Assembly (NCBI RefSeq): GCF_023278045.1 | Contig: NZ_CP056783.1 | Span: forward strand, 124,001 to 188,000 | Length of the DNA: 64,000 nucleotides | Source of the DNA: Flavobacterium sp. K5-23 | Lineage (GTDB): Bacteria > Bacteroidota > Bacteroidia > Flavobacteriales > Flavobacteriaceae | Direction: 5' to 3' | Shown here: one piece after another, positions 52,499 through 60,274 of the stretch | Position numbering within the stretch: position 1 is the stretch's first letter | Layout of the letters: every line of letters begins with the position of its first letter | Made by a program: the position numbers and the translations under genes | The notes under the pieces: model-generated | What the model saw: the letters and a program-made list of their open reading frames with translations, nothing else | Told to the model about the DNA's origin: nothing | The model's database searches: none

Positions 52499-53467
52499 TT
52501 AATTTGTTTTGATTAATGTTTCAAGGTATTGTTTCATACTCGTAAACTCAACACTATCAGTAACCTCATTGAATTTATGCCCATTCATTGCGGTATAAGA
52601 TGCAATTTCCCAGTCAAATTCCTTTTCGCAACATTTATGAAATTTATTCGCAATCCTTTCTTTTGGTAATAGGTTTAAATCCTGAAAAGCCAACAATAAT
52701 AATTTTAGCCGTTTGCCTTTAATGTTTTTATATTGAACTTTTACCCTTTCCACTATCTCAACGCTATTTGCGTGTGTAATTACATCGCTTAATGTTATAG
52801 GTGTTTCCTGTTCCGTTATCGGTGTTTCCTGTTCTGATATTGGTGTTTCTTGTTCCGTTATCGTTTCTATATCTCGAATAGGCAAGACTTGTTCAGCTTC
52901 AATGAATTTTAAAATTTCGGATAAAAGAGTTTTAAAATAAATTTCAAGCTGGATTTCATTTTTGTCTGAAATAAGTAGTGTGTATGATTTTGTGTCTAAG
53001 TGCAATTTGAACCAATGGAAATAATCACCTTTTCTTTCAGTCCAGATTTTTGTCTTACCTTTTTTTATATTATCAAGGTATTCATTTAATTCGAAAACTA
53101 AAAAATCAAGGTTATTCCTTTTGAAAATATCTAAATCAAAGATTTTATTTTCTTTGATAAATTCTAATTTATAATAATCTAATTGGTTTTTTACCCATTC
53201 GGTATCGTAACTATTTACTACTATAATAGGCCAGAAATTTTCCTTAATAAAAAAGCTTTCACTTTCTGAAAAAGAATATTCTTCTGAAATTTTTAACCAA
53301 TTTTTTCCAATTTCAAATAATTTTTCCCTCATATCTATTTTAATTTTTGCAGAATGTTGTGCCATAGATTTTAATACATACATATCAAAATCAATATTAT
53401 TTATTAGTTGAATTATTTTTGATGCGTATAGAGAAAAAAATAAATTCCCATTTCTTAAATAATCCAA
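52499..53467 (-). CDS. Unknown island protein with TEQETPI tandem repeats
   Basis: Unrecognised, 322 aa, cytoplasmic. The start is a TTG at 53467 preceded by AAAAAGGAAATAAT, a strong ribosome-binding sequence, 12 bases after the integrase stop; the next ATG is 28 codons in. The N-terminal ~190 residues are helical and acidic. A linker of three 7-residue repeats (EQETPI type, about residues 202-222) leads to a C-terminal domain (VQYKNIKGKRLKLLLLAFQDLNLL). It resembles regulator-type proteins next to integrases in Bacteroidota elements, but no family is assigned. Confidence 0.65.
   Translation of the reverse strand: MDYLRNGNLFFSLYASKIIQLINNIDFDMYVLKSMAQHSAKIKIDMREKLFEIGKNWLKISEEYSFSESESFFIKENFWPIIVVNSYDTEWVKNQLDYYKLEFIKENKIFDLDIFKRNNLDFLVFELNEYLDNIKKGKTKIWTERKGDYFHWFKLHLDTKSYTLLISDKNEIQLEIYFKTLLSEILKFIEAEQVLPIRDIETITEQETPISEQETPITEQETPITLSDVITHANSVEIVERVKVQYKNIKGKRLKLLLLAFQDLNLLPKERIANKFHKCCEKEFDWEIASYTAMNGHKFNEVTDSVEFTSMKQYLETLIKTN
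52800..52862 (-). repeat. 21-bp tandem repeat, three units, within the 52499 gene
   Basis: Units at 52800, 52821 and 52842 (plus-strand unit GGTGTTTCCTGTTCCGTTATC) differ by a few bases and are in frame, coding three EQETPI-type heptads. Such arrays can change length by slippage without shifting the frame. Confidence 0.9.
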
Positions 53468-53479
53468 ATTATTTCCTTT

Positions 53480-54625
53480 TTAAAAATCAAGTTTAATTCT
53501 ATTTGATGCCGTCCTCTTTGTTTCGTCAATAATCTTAGCGTAAATCTGTGTAGTATTTAAGTCTTTATGTCCTAACATTTTCGAAACGGTATAAATATCC
53601 GTTCCCATTGATAACTGCAAAGTGGCGAACGTGTGGCGGAAGCAGTGAAACGTTATTTTCTTGCTAATTCCAGCATCCAAAACCCACTGAGTTAAATATC
53701 TGTTATCCCTTTGGTTTGTTTTTTCTATTAGGCTAAAAACCTTTTCAAAGGATTGTTTCCTTTCTCCCAACAAACCAAAAGCCTGTTCAGTTATTGGCAA
53801 CGTTTCTGAACCTCCTGTTTTCTTCTGTTTAAATCTAATTAAATAACCACTATTCTCTACGTGTTGCACTTCTTCCCATATCAGTTTTTGAATATCAGAA
53901 CGCCTTAAGCCTGTGAGGGCTGAAAACAAAGCCTGTATTTTAATCTCAGGGCTTTTACAGTTCGTTTTAACCAGTTTATTAAGTTCTTCAAGTGTTAAGT
54001 AGTTTCTATGAGTTTCAGCTTGTTTAACAGCATTGGTTTTATCTGCTATATTTTCAGATAGGTAACCATCTTTGTATGCTTGTTTTAATGCTGAACGAAA
54101 TTTGTCATAGTACGTCTTAATCGAATTTTCAGACAATTGCATCTTATCACTCTTTTTGCTTTTGGTAGTTTCTAAAAAAAATTTAAATCCATCGCATAAC
54201 TCAGGGTCAATATCTGAAAACTTCAAAGTGTTTCCTTTGTGTAATTTTAGAAAATCACAACTTCCTAACCAAATAAAACGATTAGATGAATTTTTCTTTT
54301 CAGCTAGTTTTTTGAAATATGTGATAAAATCCCCATCCTGTTTTTTATTCTTTCTAATCTGTTCCTGTTCCAGCGTACTGTATATTTCAGGCTTATTAAA
54401 CTCACTTTCTTTCTTTTGCCTTATCTGTTCCGCTATATTTAAAGTATTAGTATTATGCACCTTGTCAAGCGGATTCCTTGTATTGTCAAAGACATACAAA
54501 CCTAAAAATTCCCTACGTGTTTTCTCTCCACTTTCAGAATTTATAACTGCTGGATAAAAGTCGAGGTACAAGCTATGTCTTTTGCCTGAAATTGGTTTTT
54601 TGCGAAGCGTTACTTTTACTGCCAT
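53480..54625 (-). CDS. Tyrosine recombinase (site-specific integrase)
   Basis: About 381 aa from ATG 54625 (MAVKVTLRKKP); the longer frame to 54697 is just translation of the arm repeats. An N-terminal arm-binding domain, a SAM-like core-binding domain (FKFFLETTKS..., YYDKFRSALKQAYKDGYL) and the catalytic domain are visible: Arg in ALTGLRRSDIQ, HCFRHTFATLQL, LGHKDLNTTQIYAKI with the nucleophilic Tyr. It is the Bacteroidota phage/ICE type. It lies next to the att site in der, with three 11-bp repeats covering its promoter region. Confidence 0.96.
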   Translation of the reverse strand: MAVKVTLRKKPISGKRHSLYLDFYPAVINSESGEKTRREFLGLYVFDNTRNPLDKVHNTNTLNIAEQIRQKKESEFNKPEIYSTLEQEQIRKNKKQDGDFITYFKKLAEKKNSSNRFIWLGSCDFLKLHKGNTLKFSDIDPELCDGFKFFLETTKSKKSDKMQLSENSIKTYYDKFRSALKQAYKDGYLSENIADKTNAVKQAETHRNYLTLEELNKLVKTNCKSPEIKIQALFSALTGLRRSDIQKLIWEEVQHVENSGYLIRFKQKKTGGSETLPITEQAFGLLGERKQSFEKVFSLIEKTNQRDNRYLTQWVLDAGISKKITFHCFRHTFATLQLSMGTDIYTVSKMLGHKDLNTTQIYAKIIDETKRTASNRIKLDF

Positions 54626-54640
54626 TGCCAAATATTTTTT

Positions 54641-54673
54641 GAGGTACAAATGAGGTACAGATGAGGTACAAAT
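54641..54673 (+). repeat. 11-bp integrase arm-type repeats, integrase end (3 copies)
   Basis: GAGGTACAAAT, GAGGTACAGAT and GAGGTACAAAT stand head to tail, 16-48 bases before the integrase ATG. Two more copies lie at the other end of the island (46947-46968). Binding here could also repress the integrase promoter. Confidence 0.85.
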
Positions 54674-54727
54674 ATAAACAAAACAAACAAATAACAACCA
54701 TTAACAAACAAAACATAAAACAACAAA

Positions 54728-54762
54728 AAACCCTTGAAAAGCAATAACTTACAAGGGTTTAT
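54728..54762 (-). terminator. Terminator after der, supplied by the island
   Basis: On the minus strand AAACCCTTG pairs with CAAGGGTTT across a 15-base loop and is followed by six T. It ends der transcription in place of the displaced terminator near 46820. Confidence 0.85.
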
Positions 54763-54793
54763 TATGTGTTTAACAACAGTTTATTTTGCTGTA

Positions 54794-54816
54794 TTATTTT
54801 TCTCTGATATAAATAT
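54794..54816 (-). other. att site (der side)
   Basis: These 23 bases form the last codons and stop of der and match 46893-46915 with one mismatch. Insertion keeps the Der C-terminus unchanged. Confidence 0.92.
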
Positions 54817-56104
54817 CGATAGGCACTCCTGAAAAGTCCCAATTTTCTCTAATTTTATTTTCAAGGTAACGCTTGTAAGGTTCCTTAACATATTGTGGCA
54901 TATTAGCAAAAAACACAAATTGTGGCGTTTGCGTTGGTAATTGCATACAATATTTAATTTTCACGTACTTCCCTTTAGTTGCTGGCGGTGGGTATGCTTC
55001 AATCACTTTCAACATAAATTCGTTGAATTTTGAAGTAGCGATACGTTGTTGTCTATTTTCATAAACTTTAACCGTAGCTTCCAGTGCTTTCAATAAACGT
55101 TGTTTTGTCAAAGCAGAAACAAACAAGATAGGCACATCAGTAAATGGCATTAATTCTTCACGAATTTTATCTTCGTAATCTCTGGTAGACATCGTTTCTT
55201 TCTCAACTAAATCCCATTTGTTTACTAAAATAACAACTCCTTTTCTGTTCTTTTCGGCTAACCAAAAAATACTTTGATCCTGACCTTCAAATCCACGAGT
55301 GGCATCAATAATCAAGATACAAATATCAGAATGCTCGATTGCACGAACTGAACGCATAACAGAGTAAAACTCTAAATCTTCCTTCACTTTAGCTTTACGA
55401 CGAATTCCGGCAGTATCCACCAAATTGAATTCGAATCCAAAACGGTCAAATTTAGTATCAATAGAATCTCTGGTTGTACCAGCAATATCAGTAACGATAT
55501 AACGATCTTTACCAATCAATGCGTTTATAAAACTTGATTTACCTGCATTAGGACGTCCTACAACAGCAAAACGAGGTAATACTACTTCTTCTTGTGTTGG
55601 TTCAGGCTTTATAGGGAATGATTCAATTAAAGCATCCAATAAATCTCCTGTTCCACTTCCTGAAATACTAGCAAAAGTATAATACTCACCTAAACCAAGG
55701 TTGTAAAATTCTATAGCATCTTTTTCACGCATAGCGTTGTCAACCTTATTTACTGCAAGTAAAACGGGTTTCGTCACCTTACGTAATAGTCTTGCAACAG
55801 CATCGTCCATAGGAGTAATACCCTCTTCAACATCTACTACAAATATAATTACATCAGCCTCATCAATAGCTAACTCTACTTGTTTACGAATTTCGCCTTC
55901 AAAAACGTCATCCGATCCACGTACGTATCCTCCCGTATCAATTACTGAAAATTCTTTTCCATTCCACTCGCTCTTACCATAGTTTCTATCACGGGTAACT
56001 CCCGAAACTGAATCTACAATGGCTTCTCTTCTTTGTATCAGCCTATTAAAAAGGGTTGATTTCCCCACATTAGGTCTTCCTACTATCGCAACAATATTGT
56101 TCAT
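54794..56104 (-). CDS. der: GTPase Der (EngA), ribosome assembly
   Basis: The 436-aa essential GTPase has two tandem G domains and acts in 50S subunit maturation. G1 motifs are [11 protein letters not shown] (residues 8-18) and [10 protein letters not shown] in the second domain, with [17 protein letters not shown] and NKWD, and a C-terminal KH-like domain. Its last codons serve as the integration site of the neighbouring island, yet the protein ends with the expected IYIREK. It is driven by a consensus promoter at 56126-56155. Confidence 0.98.
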   Translation of the reverse strand: MNNIVAIVGRPNVGKSTLFNRLIQRREAIVDSVSGVTRDRNYGKSEWNGKEFSVIDTGGYVRGSDDVFEGEIRKQVELAIDEADVIIFVVDVEEGITPMDDAVARLLRKVTKPVLLAVNKVDNAMREKDAIEFYNLGLGEYYTFASISGSGTGDLLDALIESFPIKPEPTQEEVVLPRFAVVGRPNAGKSSFINALIGKDRYIVTDIAGTTRDSIDTKFDRFGFEFNLVDTAGIRRKAKVKEDLEFYSVMRSVRAIEHSDICILIIDATRGFEGQDQSIFWLAEKNRKGVVILVNKWDLVEKETMSTRDYEDKIREELMPFTDVPILFVSALTKQRLLKALEATVKVYENRQQRIATSKFNEFMLKVIEAYPPPATKGKYVKIKYCMQLPTQTPQFVFFANMPQYVKEPYKRYLENKIRENWDFSGVPIDIYIREK

Positions 56105-56125
56105 AATATAAATTCAAATATTTTG

Positions 56126-56155
56126 CAAAGGTAGTGTAAAAAGAGCGAATATCAA
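56126..56155 (-). promoter_or_regulatory. Consensus Bacteroidota promoter of der
   Basis: On the minus strand TTG (56155-56153), exactly 19 bases, then TACCTTTG (56133-56126). This fits the TTG-N19-TAnnTTTG consensus perfectly. The start codon is about 22 bases downstream of the box. Confidence 0.85.
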
Positions 56156-56208
56156 TTATTTTACTATATTAGCTCAAACCTTAGTTATAAAATTCCAAAT
56201 TTTATTAT

Positions 56209-56715
56209 ATGAACCCCGAAAATGAGATAACACTTCGACTGCGTTTTTACAAAGATATTTCGGAAAACATAGAACATACCAGACAAAAATTTGATTGCTA
56301 TTCCAATGAAAAAAAGGGTGATTTCATCATAAAAAAAGCGGATAATCACATCTGGATAAACATCGCCACTCCCAAGAAAAGATATTGGACACCTCATTTG
56401 CATCTAGAATTAGTGCCAAAAGGGGATTCTGAAACTCATATTAGAGGACTGTATGGACCTGACCCAACTCTTTGGACTTTTTTTATGTTTCTCCATTTCA
56501 TCATTGCAGGAATGTTTTTAATTTTTAGTGGTATCGCTTATTCTCATTATGTATTAAAAAATTCTACAACATTAGATTTAACAATAATGACACTGATGGT
56601 TGCCTTTTGGTTTTCGTTATATTATCTGGCTAAATTCATTAGAAAAAAAGGACACCAGCAGATGAATGAACTGGAAGCCTGTTTTAATACAATTCTAAAA
56701 GAATATATTAACTGA
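56209..56715 (+). CDS. Hypothetical membrane protein, 168 aa
   Basis: Unrecognised family. The soluble N-terminal half is beta-rich (ITLRLRFYKDISENIEHTRQ, PHLHLELVPKGDS) and is followed by two transmembrane helices (about residues 90-112 and 120-140) and a short helical tail. It is convergent with era through a shared terminator. Conserved-looking in Flavobacteria but without a known role. Confidence 0.8.
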   Translation: MNPENEITLRLRFYKDISENIEHTRQKFDCYSNEKKGDFIIKKADNHIWINIATPKKRYWTPHLHLELVPKGDSETHIRGLYGPDPTLWTFFMFLHFIIAGMFLIFSGIAYSHYVLKNSTTLDLTIMTLMVAFWFSLYYLAKFIRKKGHQQMNELEACFNTILKEYIN

Positions 56716-56725
56716 AAGCAAAAAA

Positions 56726-56766
56726 AAGTCCCAATGCAATCTTCTATAGAATGTATTGGGACTTTT
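56726..56766. terminator. Bidirectional terminator
   Basis: AAGTCCCAATGCA pairs with TGTATTGGGACTT (one G-T pair) around a 13-base loop, between A- and T-runs. Confidence 0.9.
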
Positions 56767-56811
56767 AAATTTACATTGTAACTTCAAAATGAAAATTACA
56801 ATATTGAAAAA

Positions 56812-57693
56812 CTATTGATTGTATCCAAATCGTTTTAGCATATTTGCGTTGCTTCTCCAGTTTTTATTGACCTTAACGTACAACTCAATATGGATTTGTT
56901 TTCCAAAGAATTTTTCTAAATCAGCACGAGATTCCATACCTACCTTTTTCAAGGCAGCACCTTTATGGCCAATAATAATTCCTTTTTGGGTATCACGTTC
57001 CACCATAATCAACGAACGAATTCTAATGATATCGTCAGTTTCAACAAATTCTTCAGTTACGATTTCTACCGCATAAGGAATTTCTTTACTGTAATTCAAT
57101 AAAATTTTCTCACGAATCGTTTCGTTAACGAAGAAACGTTCGGGCTTATCTGTTAATTGATCTTTTGGATAATAGGCTGGTGATTCTGGCAATAATTGAA
57201 TTATTCTACCAAAAACTTCAGGTACATTAAAATTCTTTAGTGCTGAAATTGGAAAAATTTCGGCATTTGGAACTTTCTCAGTCCAGAAAGCCACTTGCTC
57301 TTCTAGTTGCTCTTGATTTGAATTATCAATCTTATTCAACAATAAAAGAACTGGAATTTTAGCGTGAATAATTTTATTAAAAAAGGCTTCATCTTTTAAA
57401 TCCTGCTCCCCTATCTCCACCATGTAAATCAAAATATCAGCATCTTCAAAAGCTGACTTTACAAAGTTCATCATCGAAGCCTGCATTTCGTATGCTGGTT
57501 TGATGATTCCTGGGGTATCAGAAAGGATAAGCTGAAAATCTTCTCCATTTACAATACCTAATATTCTATGACGAGTTGTTTGCGCTTTAGACGTAATGAT
57601 AGACAACCTTTCCCCTACAAATGCGTTCATTAACGTTGATTTCCCAACGTTTGGATTCCCTATAATGTTTACAAAACCTGCTTTATGTGACAT
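56812..57693 (-). CDS. era: GTPase Era
   Basis: The 293-aa essential GTPase has a G domain ([24 protein letters not shown]) and a C-terminal KH domain (GIIIGHKGAALKKVG) that binds the 3' end of 16S rRNA in 30S maturation. It has a TACCTTTG -7 box 20 bases upstream. It lies near der, so two ribosome-assembly GTPases are transcribed in the same direction here. Confidence 0.98.
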   Translation of the reverse strand: MSHKAGFVNIIGNPNVGKSTLMNAFVGERLSIITSKAQTTRHRILGIVNGEDFQLILSDTPGIIKPAYEMQASMMNFVKSAFEDADILIYMVEIGEQDLKDEAFFNKIIHAKIPVLLLLNKIDNSNQEQLEEQVAFWTEKVPNAEIFPISALKNFNVPEVFGRIIQLLPESPAYYPKDQLTDKPERFFVNETIREKILLNYSKEIPYAVEIVTEEFVETDDIIRIRSLIMVERDTQKGIIIGHKGAALKKVGMESRADLEKFFGKQIHIELYVKVNKNWRSNANMLKRFGYNQ

Positions 57694-57713
57694 TTAATAT
57701 ATTATTTATTTTG

Positions 57714-57721
57714 CAAAGGTA
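57714..57721 (-). promoter_or_regulatory. -7 promoter box of era
   Basis: Perfect TACCTTTG on the minus strand; the expected -33 position has TCG rather than TTG. Confidence 0.6.
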
Positions 57722-57770
57722 GTTATATCAAGTCAATAGACGAAATAAAACATTTTTTTTATAAATTATG

Positions 57771-57800
57771 TTGGATATAACAAATATCGTTGTACCTTTG
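57771..57800 (+). promoter_or_regulatory. Consensus promoter of the tRNA-fMet genes
   Basis: TTG at 57771-57773, 19 bases, then TACCTTTG at 57793-57800, a perfect Bacteroidota housekeeping promoter. The first tRNA begins 13 bases after the box. Confidence 0.9.
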
Positions 57801-57812
57801 CCTCCGAAACAA

Positions 57813-57885
57813 CGCGGGATAGAGCAGTAGGCAGCTCGTCGGGCTCATAACCCGAAGGTCACAGGTTCGAGTCCTGTTCCCGCTA
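57813..57885 (+). tRNA. tRNA-fMet (CAT), copy 1
   Basis: The 73-nt cloverleaf has anticodon CAT in GGGCTCATAACCC. It has initiator features: a C-T mismatch at positions 1-72 and three consecutive G-C pairs in the anticodon stem. The T-arm is ACAGGTTCGAGTCCTGT. CCA is not encoded. Confidence 0.95.
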
Positions 57886-57919
57886 CTAAGTAGCCTTATT
57901 GAGATTACAAAACGCACAT

Positions 57920-57992
57920 CGCGGGATAGAGCAGTAGGCAGCTCGTCGGGCTCATAACCCGAAGGTCACAGGTTCGAGTCCTGTTCCCGCTA
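57920..57992 (+). tRNA. tRNA-fMet (CAT), copy 2
   Basis: Identical over all 73 nt to copy 1 and 34 bases downstream of it, so both come from one transcript. The terminator follows after six bases. Confidence 0.95.
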
Positions 57993-57998
57993 CTAGAA

Positions 57999-58029
57999 AA
58001 GCTTCATAGAAATATGAGGCTTTTTTTTA
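57999..58029 (+). terminator. Terminator of the tRNA unit
   Basis: AGCTTCATA pairs with TATGAGGCT (one G-T pair) and is followed by eight T. Confidence 0.9.
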
Positions 58030-58326
58030 TGCAGTATACTTAAAATATTTCAAACCTCTTCCCTTTCATAACAATTCAATACACTCTTTATCAGCATATC
58101 ATCTTAACTGATAATAAGTCAAATAGTAAAGCAAGTTTAGGGATCTACCTATTTCTTTGCCTTTAATTGCATAGACTTTAAAATTCGACACCCATACACC
58201 CTTTAAAAAAAACGAAAAAACCTGTGAAGAATAAACTCCACAGGTTTTTTGGACTAACTAAATCATTAAAAACAACTATCTTAAAAACAGTAAATAAACT
58301 GCTGTAATTACATTATAAACATCCAT
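58030..58326. other. Gene-free interval with a terminator for the LRR gene
   Basis: There is no coding region. A hairpin AACCTGTG/CACAGGTT at 58219-58247, with A-runs on the left and T-runs on the right, can terminate the leftward LRR gene (stop at 58327), 80 bases away. Confidence 0.65.
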
Positions 58327-59181
58327 TTAATCTTCAGACACAAAAGGACGGGAGTTATCAAGTGATACATTCAATAAGACCATTGCTCCTTTTTCATTTA
58401 CCATTGTCATATTTAAGGTGTCCAAAATCGCCAGTTTTTTTGAAGTCAAACCACTAAACTTATTATAAGAAATATTCATTTCTTTAAGATTAACTAGATT
58501 TTCTAAATCAAAAGGAATTTGACCATCCATATTGTTTTCAAACAAACTAAAATTCTCTAACATTTTTAAATTTGAAACTTCATTACTCAACTTCCCGCTT
58601 AACTTATTACTATTTAACAGTAACACTTTTAATGTTTTAACTTTATAAAGAGAACTTGGTATTTGACCTTCTATCTCATTATTAAAAACTGCCAATGTTA
58701 CTAATTGCTGTAAATTCCCAATTTGCTCAGGAAGTGCACCAGTAATGCTGTTCATATAAAGAGCAAGATTCTGCAAATTTTTCATTTCACAAATTGACGC
58801 AGGTATTACACCAGTAATTTTATTAAATGAAAGATCCAAAACTTTTAAATCTTTTAAGTTTTCTAATGACATTGGAATAGTACCCGTAATACTATTTTTA
58901 TGAAAATTAATTTCTTGCAGATCTACAAGATTAGAAATTTCAGAAGGTATTTCTCCCACTAAATTATTATCGGATAAATCCAAAGAAATAACTTTATCTC
59001 CATTTAATTTCACTCCATACCAAGTTGAAATTGGCGTAGATAAATCCCACTTCTTAGTCCAGTTTTCACCATTAGTAGACTTATACAATTTTAAAAGAGT
59101 TGCCTTGTCTGAAATTGAAACATCAGCCATCATAGAAAATGAAGCAAAAACAGTTAACAGTAGGGTAAGTAGATTTTTCAT
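58327..59181 (-). CDS. Secreted leucine-rich-repeat protein
   Basis: The 284-aa protein has a signal peptide (MKNLLTLLLTVFASFSMMA) and an LRR-cap-like segment (LLKLYKSTNGENWTKKWD). Seven or eight plant-type LRRs follow with the LxxLxLxxNxLxGxIP pattern (for example VISLDLSDNNLVGEIP, LKVLDLSFNKITGVIP). It probably binds proteins on the cell surface or in the periplasm. There is no T9SS sorting tail. Partner unknown. Confidence 0.93.
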   Translation of the reverse strand: MKNLLTLLLTVFASFSMMADVSISDKATLLKLYKSTNGENWTKKWDLSTPISTWYGVKLNGDKVISLDLSDNNLVGEIPSEISNLVDLQEINFHKNSITGTIPMSLENLKDLKVLDLSFNKITGVIPASICEMKNLQNLALYMNSITGALPEQIGNLQQLVTLAVFNNEIEGQIPSSLYKVKTLKVLLLNSNKLSGKLSNEVSNLKMLENFSLFENNMDGQIPFDLENLVNLKEMNISYNKFSGLTSKKLAILDTLNMTMVNEKGAMVLLNVSLDNSRPFVSED

Positions 59182-59361
59182 AACTTATGGGGTATTACTT
59201 ATTTTGAATATTTAAAAGTAGCTACTAAATAGCCTATGAGCAAAAATAATCGACGAACTACACTTTTTGTTACTTTAAAAAGGTATTATTCTTACAAAAT
59301 ATTAACTAGCATATTTAAAAAAAAGAATTATATTTGAATTTCAAACCTAAATCATAACCTT

Positions 59362-59844
59362 ATGGAAATTAACTTCTTAGCACTTTTAGTAGCTGCAGTA
59401 TCAACATTATTAGTAGGATTTGTATGGTATCACCCAAAAGTTTTTGGAACGCTCTGGATGAAAGAATCTGGAATGACTGAAGACAAAATGAAAGGCGGCA
59501 ATATGTTCTTAATTTTTGGAATGGCGGTAATTTACGCCTTCCTTATGGGAATAATTCTTCAATCTCTAGCCATACATCAATGGGGAGCCTTTAGTATGGT
59601 TGGTGGAGATGCAGCATCTGCAAAACCATCTTATGAAGCTTTTATGGCCGATTATGGAACTGCATTCCGAACATTCAAACACGGAGCGCTTCATGGCTTC
59701 CTAACAGGTTTATTTCTTGCACTACCAATTATAGGTACAAATGCCCTTTTTGAAAAAAGAAGCTGGAAATACACATTAGTAAGCGGAGGTTTTTGGATTG
59801 TTTGCTTTACTATAATGGGCGGTATTATTTGTGCTTGGACTTAA
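59362..59844 (+). CDS. DUF1761 membrane protein
   Basis: The 160-aa protein has four predicted transmembrane helices and DUF1761 features: an N-terminal FLALLVAAVSTLLVGFVWYHPKVFG and WMKESGM, later FRTFKHGALHGFL. Function unknown. A TATATTTG -7 box at 59329-59336 lies 25 bases before the start. A terminator follows. Confidence 0.92.
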   Translation: MEINFLALLVAAVSTLLVGFVWYHPKVFGTLWMKESGMTEDKMKGGNMFLIFGMAVIYAFLMGIILQSLAIHQWGAFSMVGGDAASAKPSYEAFMADYGTAFRTFKHGALHGFLTGLFLALPIIGTNALFEKRSWKYTLVSGGFWIVCFTIMGGIICAWT

Positions 59845-59863
59845 AAAATCATACCCATATAAA

Positions 59864-59900
59864 ATCTCGTCTTCTAATATTTAAGGAGACGAGTTTTTTT
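59864..59900 (+). terminator. Rho-independent terminator
   Basis: CTCGTCTT and the GGAGACGAG region (59866-59893) form a stem followed by eight T. Confidence 0.88.
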
Positions 59901-60178
59901 TACAACAATTTTTCTATTGCAGTAGCCAATTCAATATCTTTATCCGTGAGTCCATTTGCATCGTGAGTCGACAAACGAATATCTACTTTATTATAAACAT
60001 TAAAAAGTTCTGGATGATGGTTTTGTTTTTCGGCTAAGAGTCCCACTTGAACTATAAACCCAAGTGCTTGACTGAAATTCTTGAAAGTAAACTTCTTTTC
60101 AATTCCGCTATTATTATAGCTCCAGTCCTTTAAACTTAGCAAAACCGGCTTTGCCGTTATTTCGTTATATACATTCAT
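59900..60178 (-). CDS. phhB: Pterin-4a-carbinolamine dehydratase
   Basis: The 92-aa protein has the family motif with catalytic histidines (EKQNHHPELFNVYNKVDIRLSTHDANGLTDKD) and the usual short length. It dehydrates the 4a-carbinolamine formed by phenylalanine hydroxylase, allowing reuse of the pterin cofactor. The hydroxylase is encoded 25 kb away (32824-34581), so the two are not an operon here. Confidence 0.95.
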   Translation of the reverse strand: MNVYNEITAKPVLLSLKDWSYNNSGIEKKFTFKNFSQALGFIVQVGLLAEKQNHHPELFNVYNKVDIRLSTHDANGLTDKDIELATAIEKLL

Positions 60179-60274
60179 AATGGTTACTTTTTAATAAAAT
60201 TAGTTAAAATTACCTCAATTACTTTCTCTTTTAACTTTATATATTAATTTCGTAAAATATAATAAAACGATACC

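Larger units (their letters stand above)
46893..54816 (-). mobile_element. Integrative element of about 7.9 kb inserted in der
   Basis: The island is bounded by 23-bp direct repeats that copy the der terminus. It holds, from the der side inwards, a tyrosine integrase, an unknown protein, an excisionase-like HTH, a small wHTH-like protein, a primase/helicase-like replication gene, an iteron-rich interval, an unknown protein, a TM2 protein and a DUF4468 protein, all on the minus strand. There are no structural phage genes and no conjugation genes. The size and content resemble phage satellites or minimal integrative replicons. Confidence 0.88.

Noticed and set aside
46893..54816. Prophage
   Set aside because: No capsid, portal, terminase, tail or lysis genes are present in 7.9 kb. 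Only integration, replication and small cargo genes are seen.
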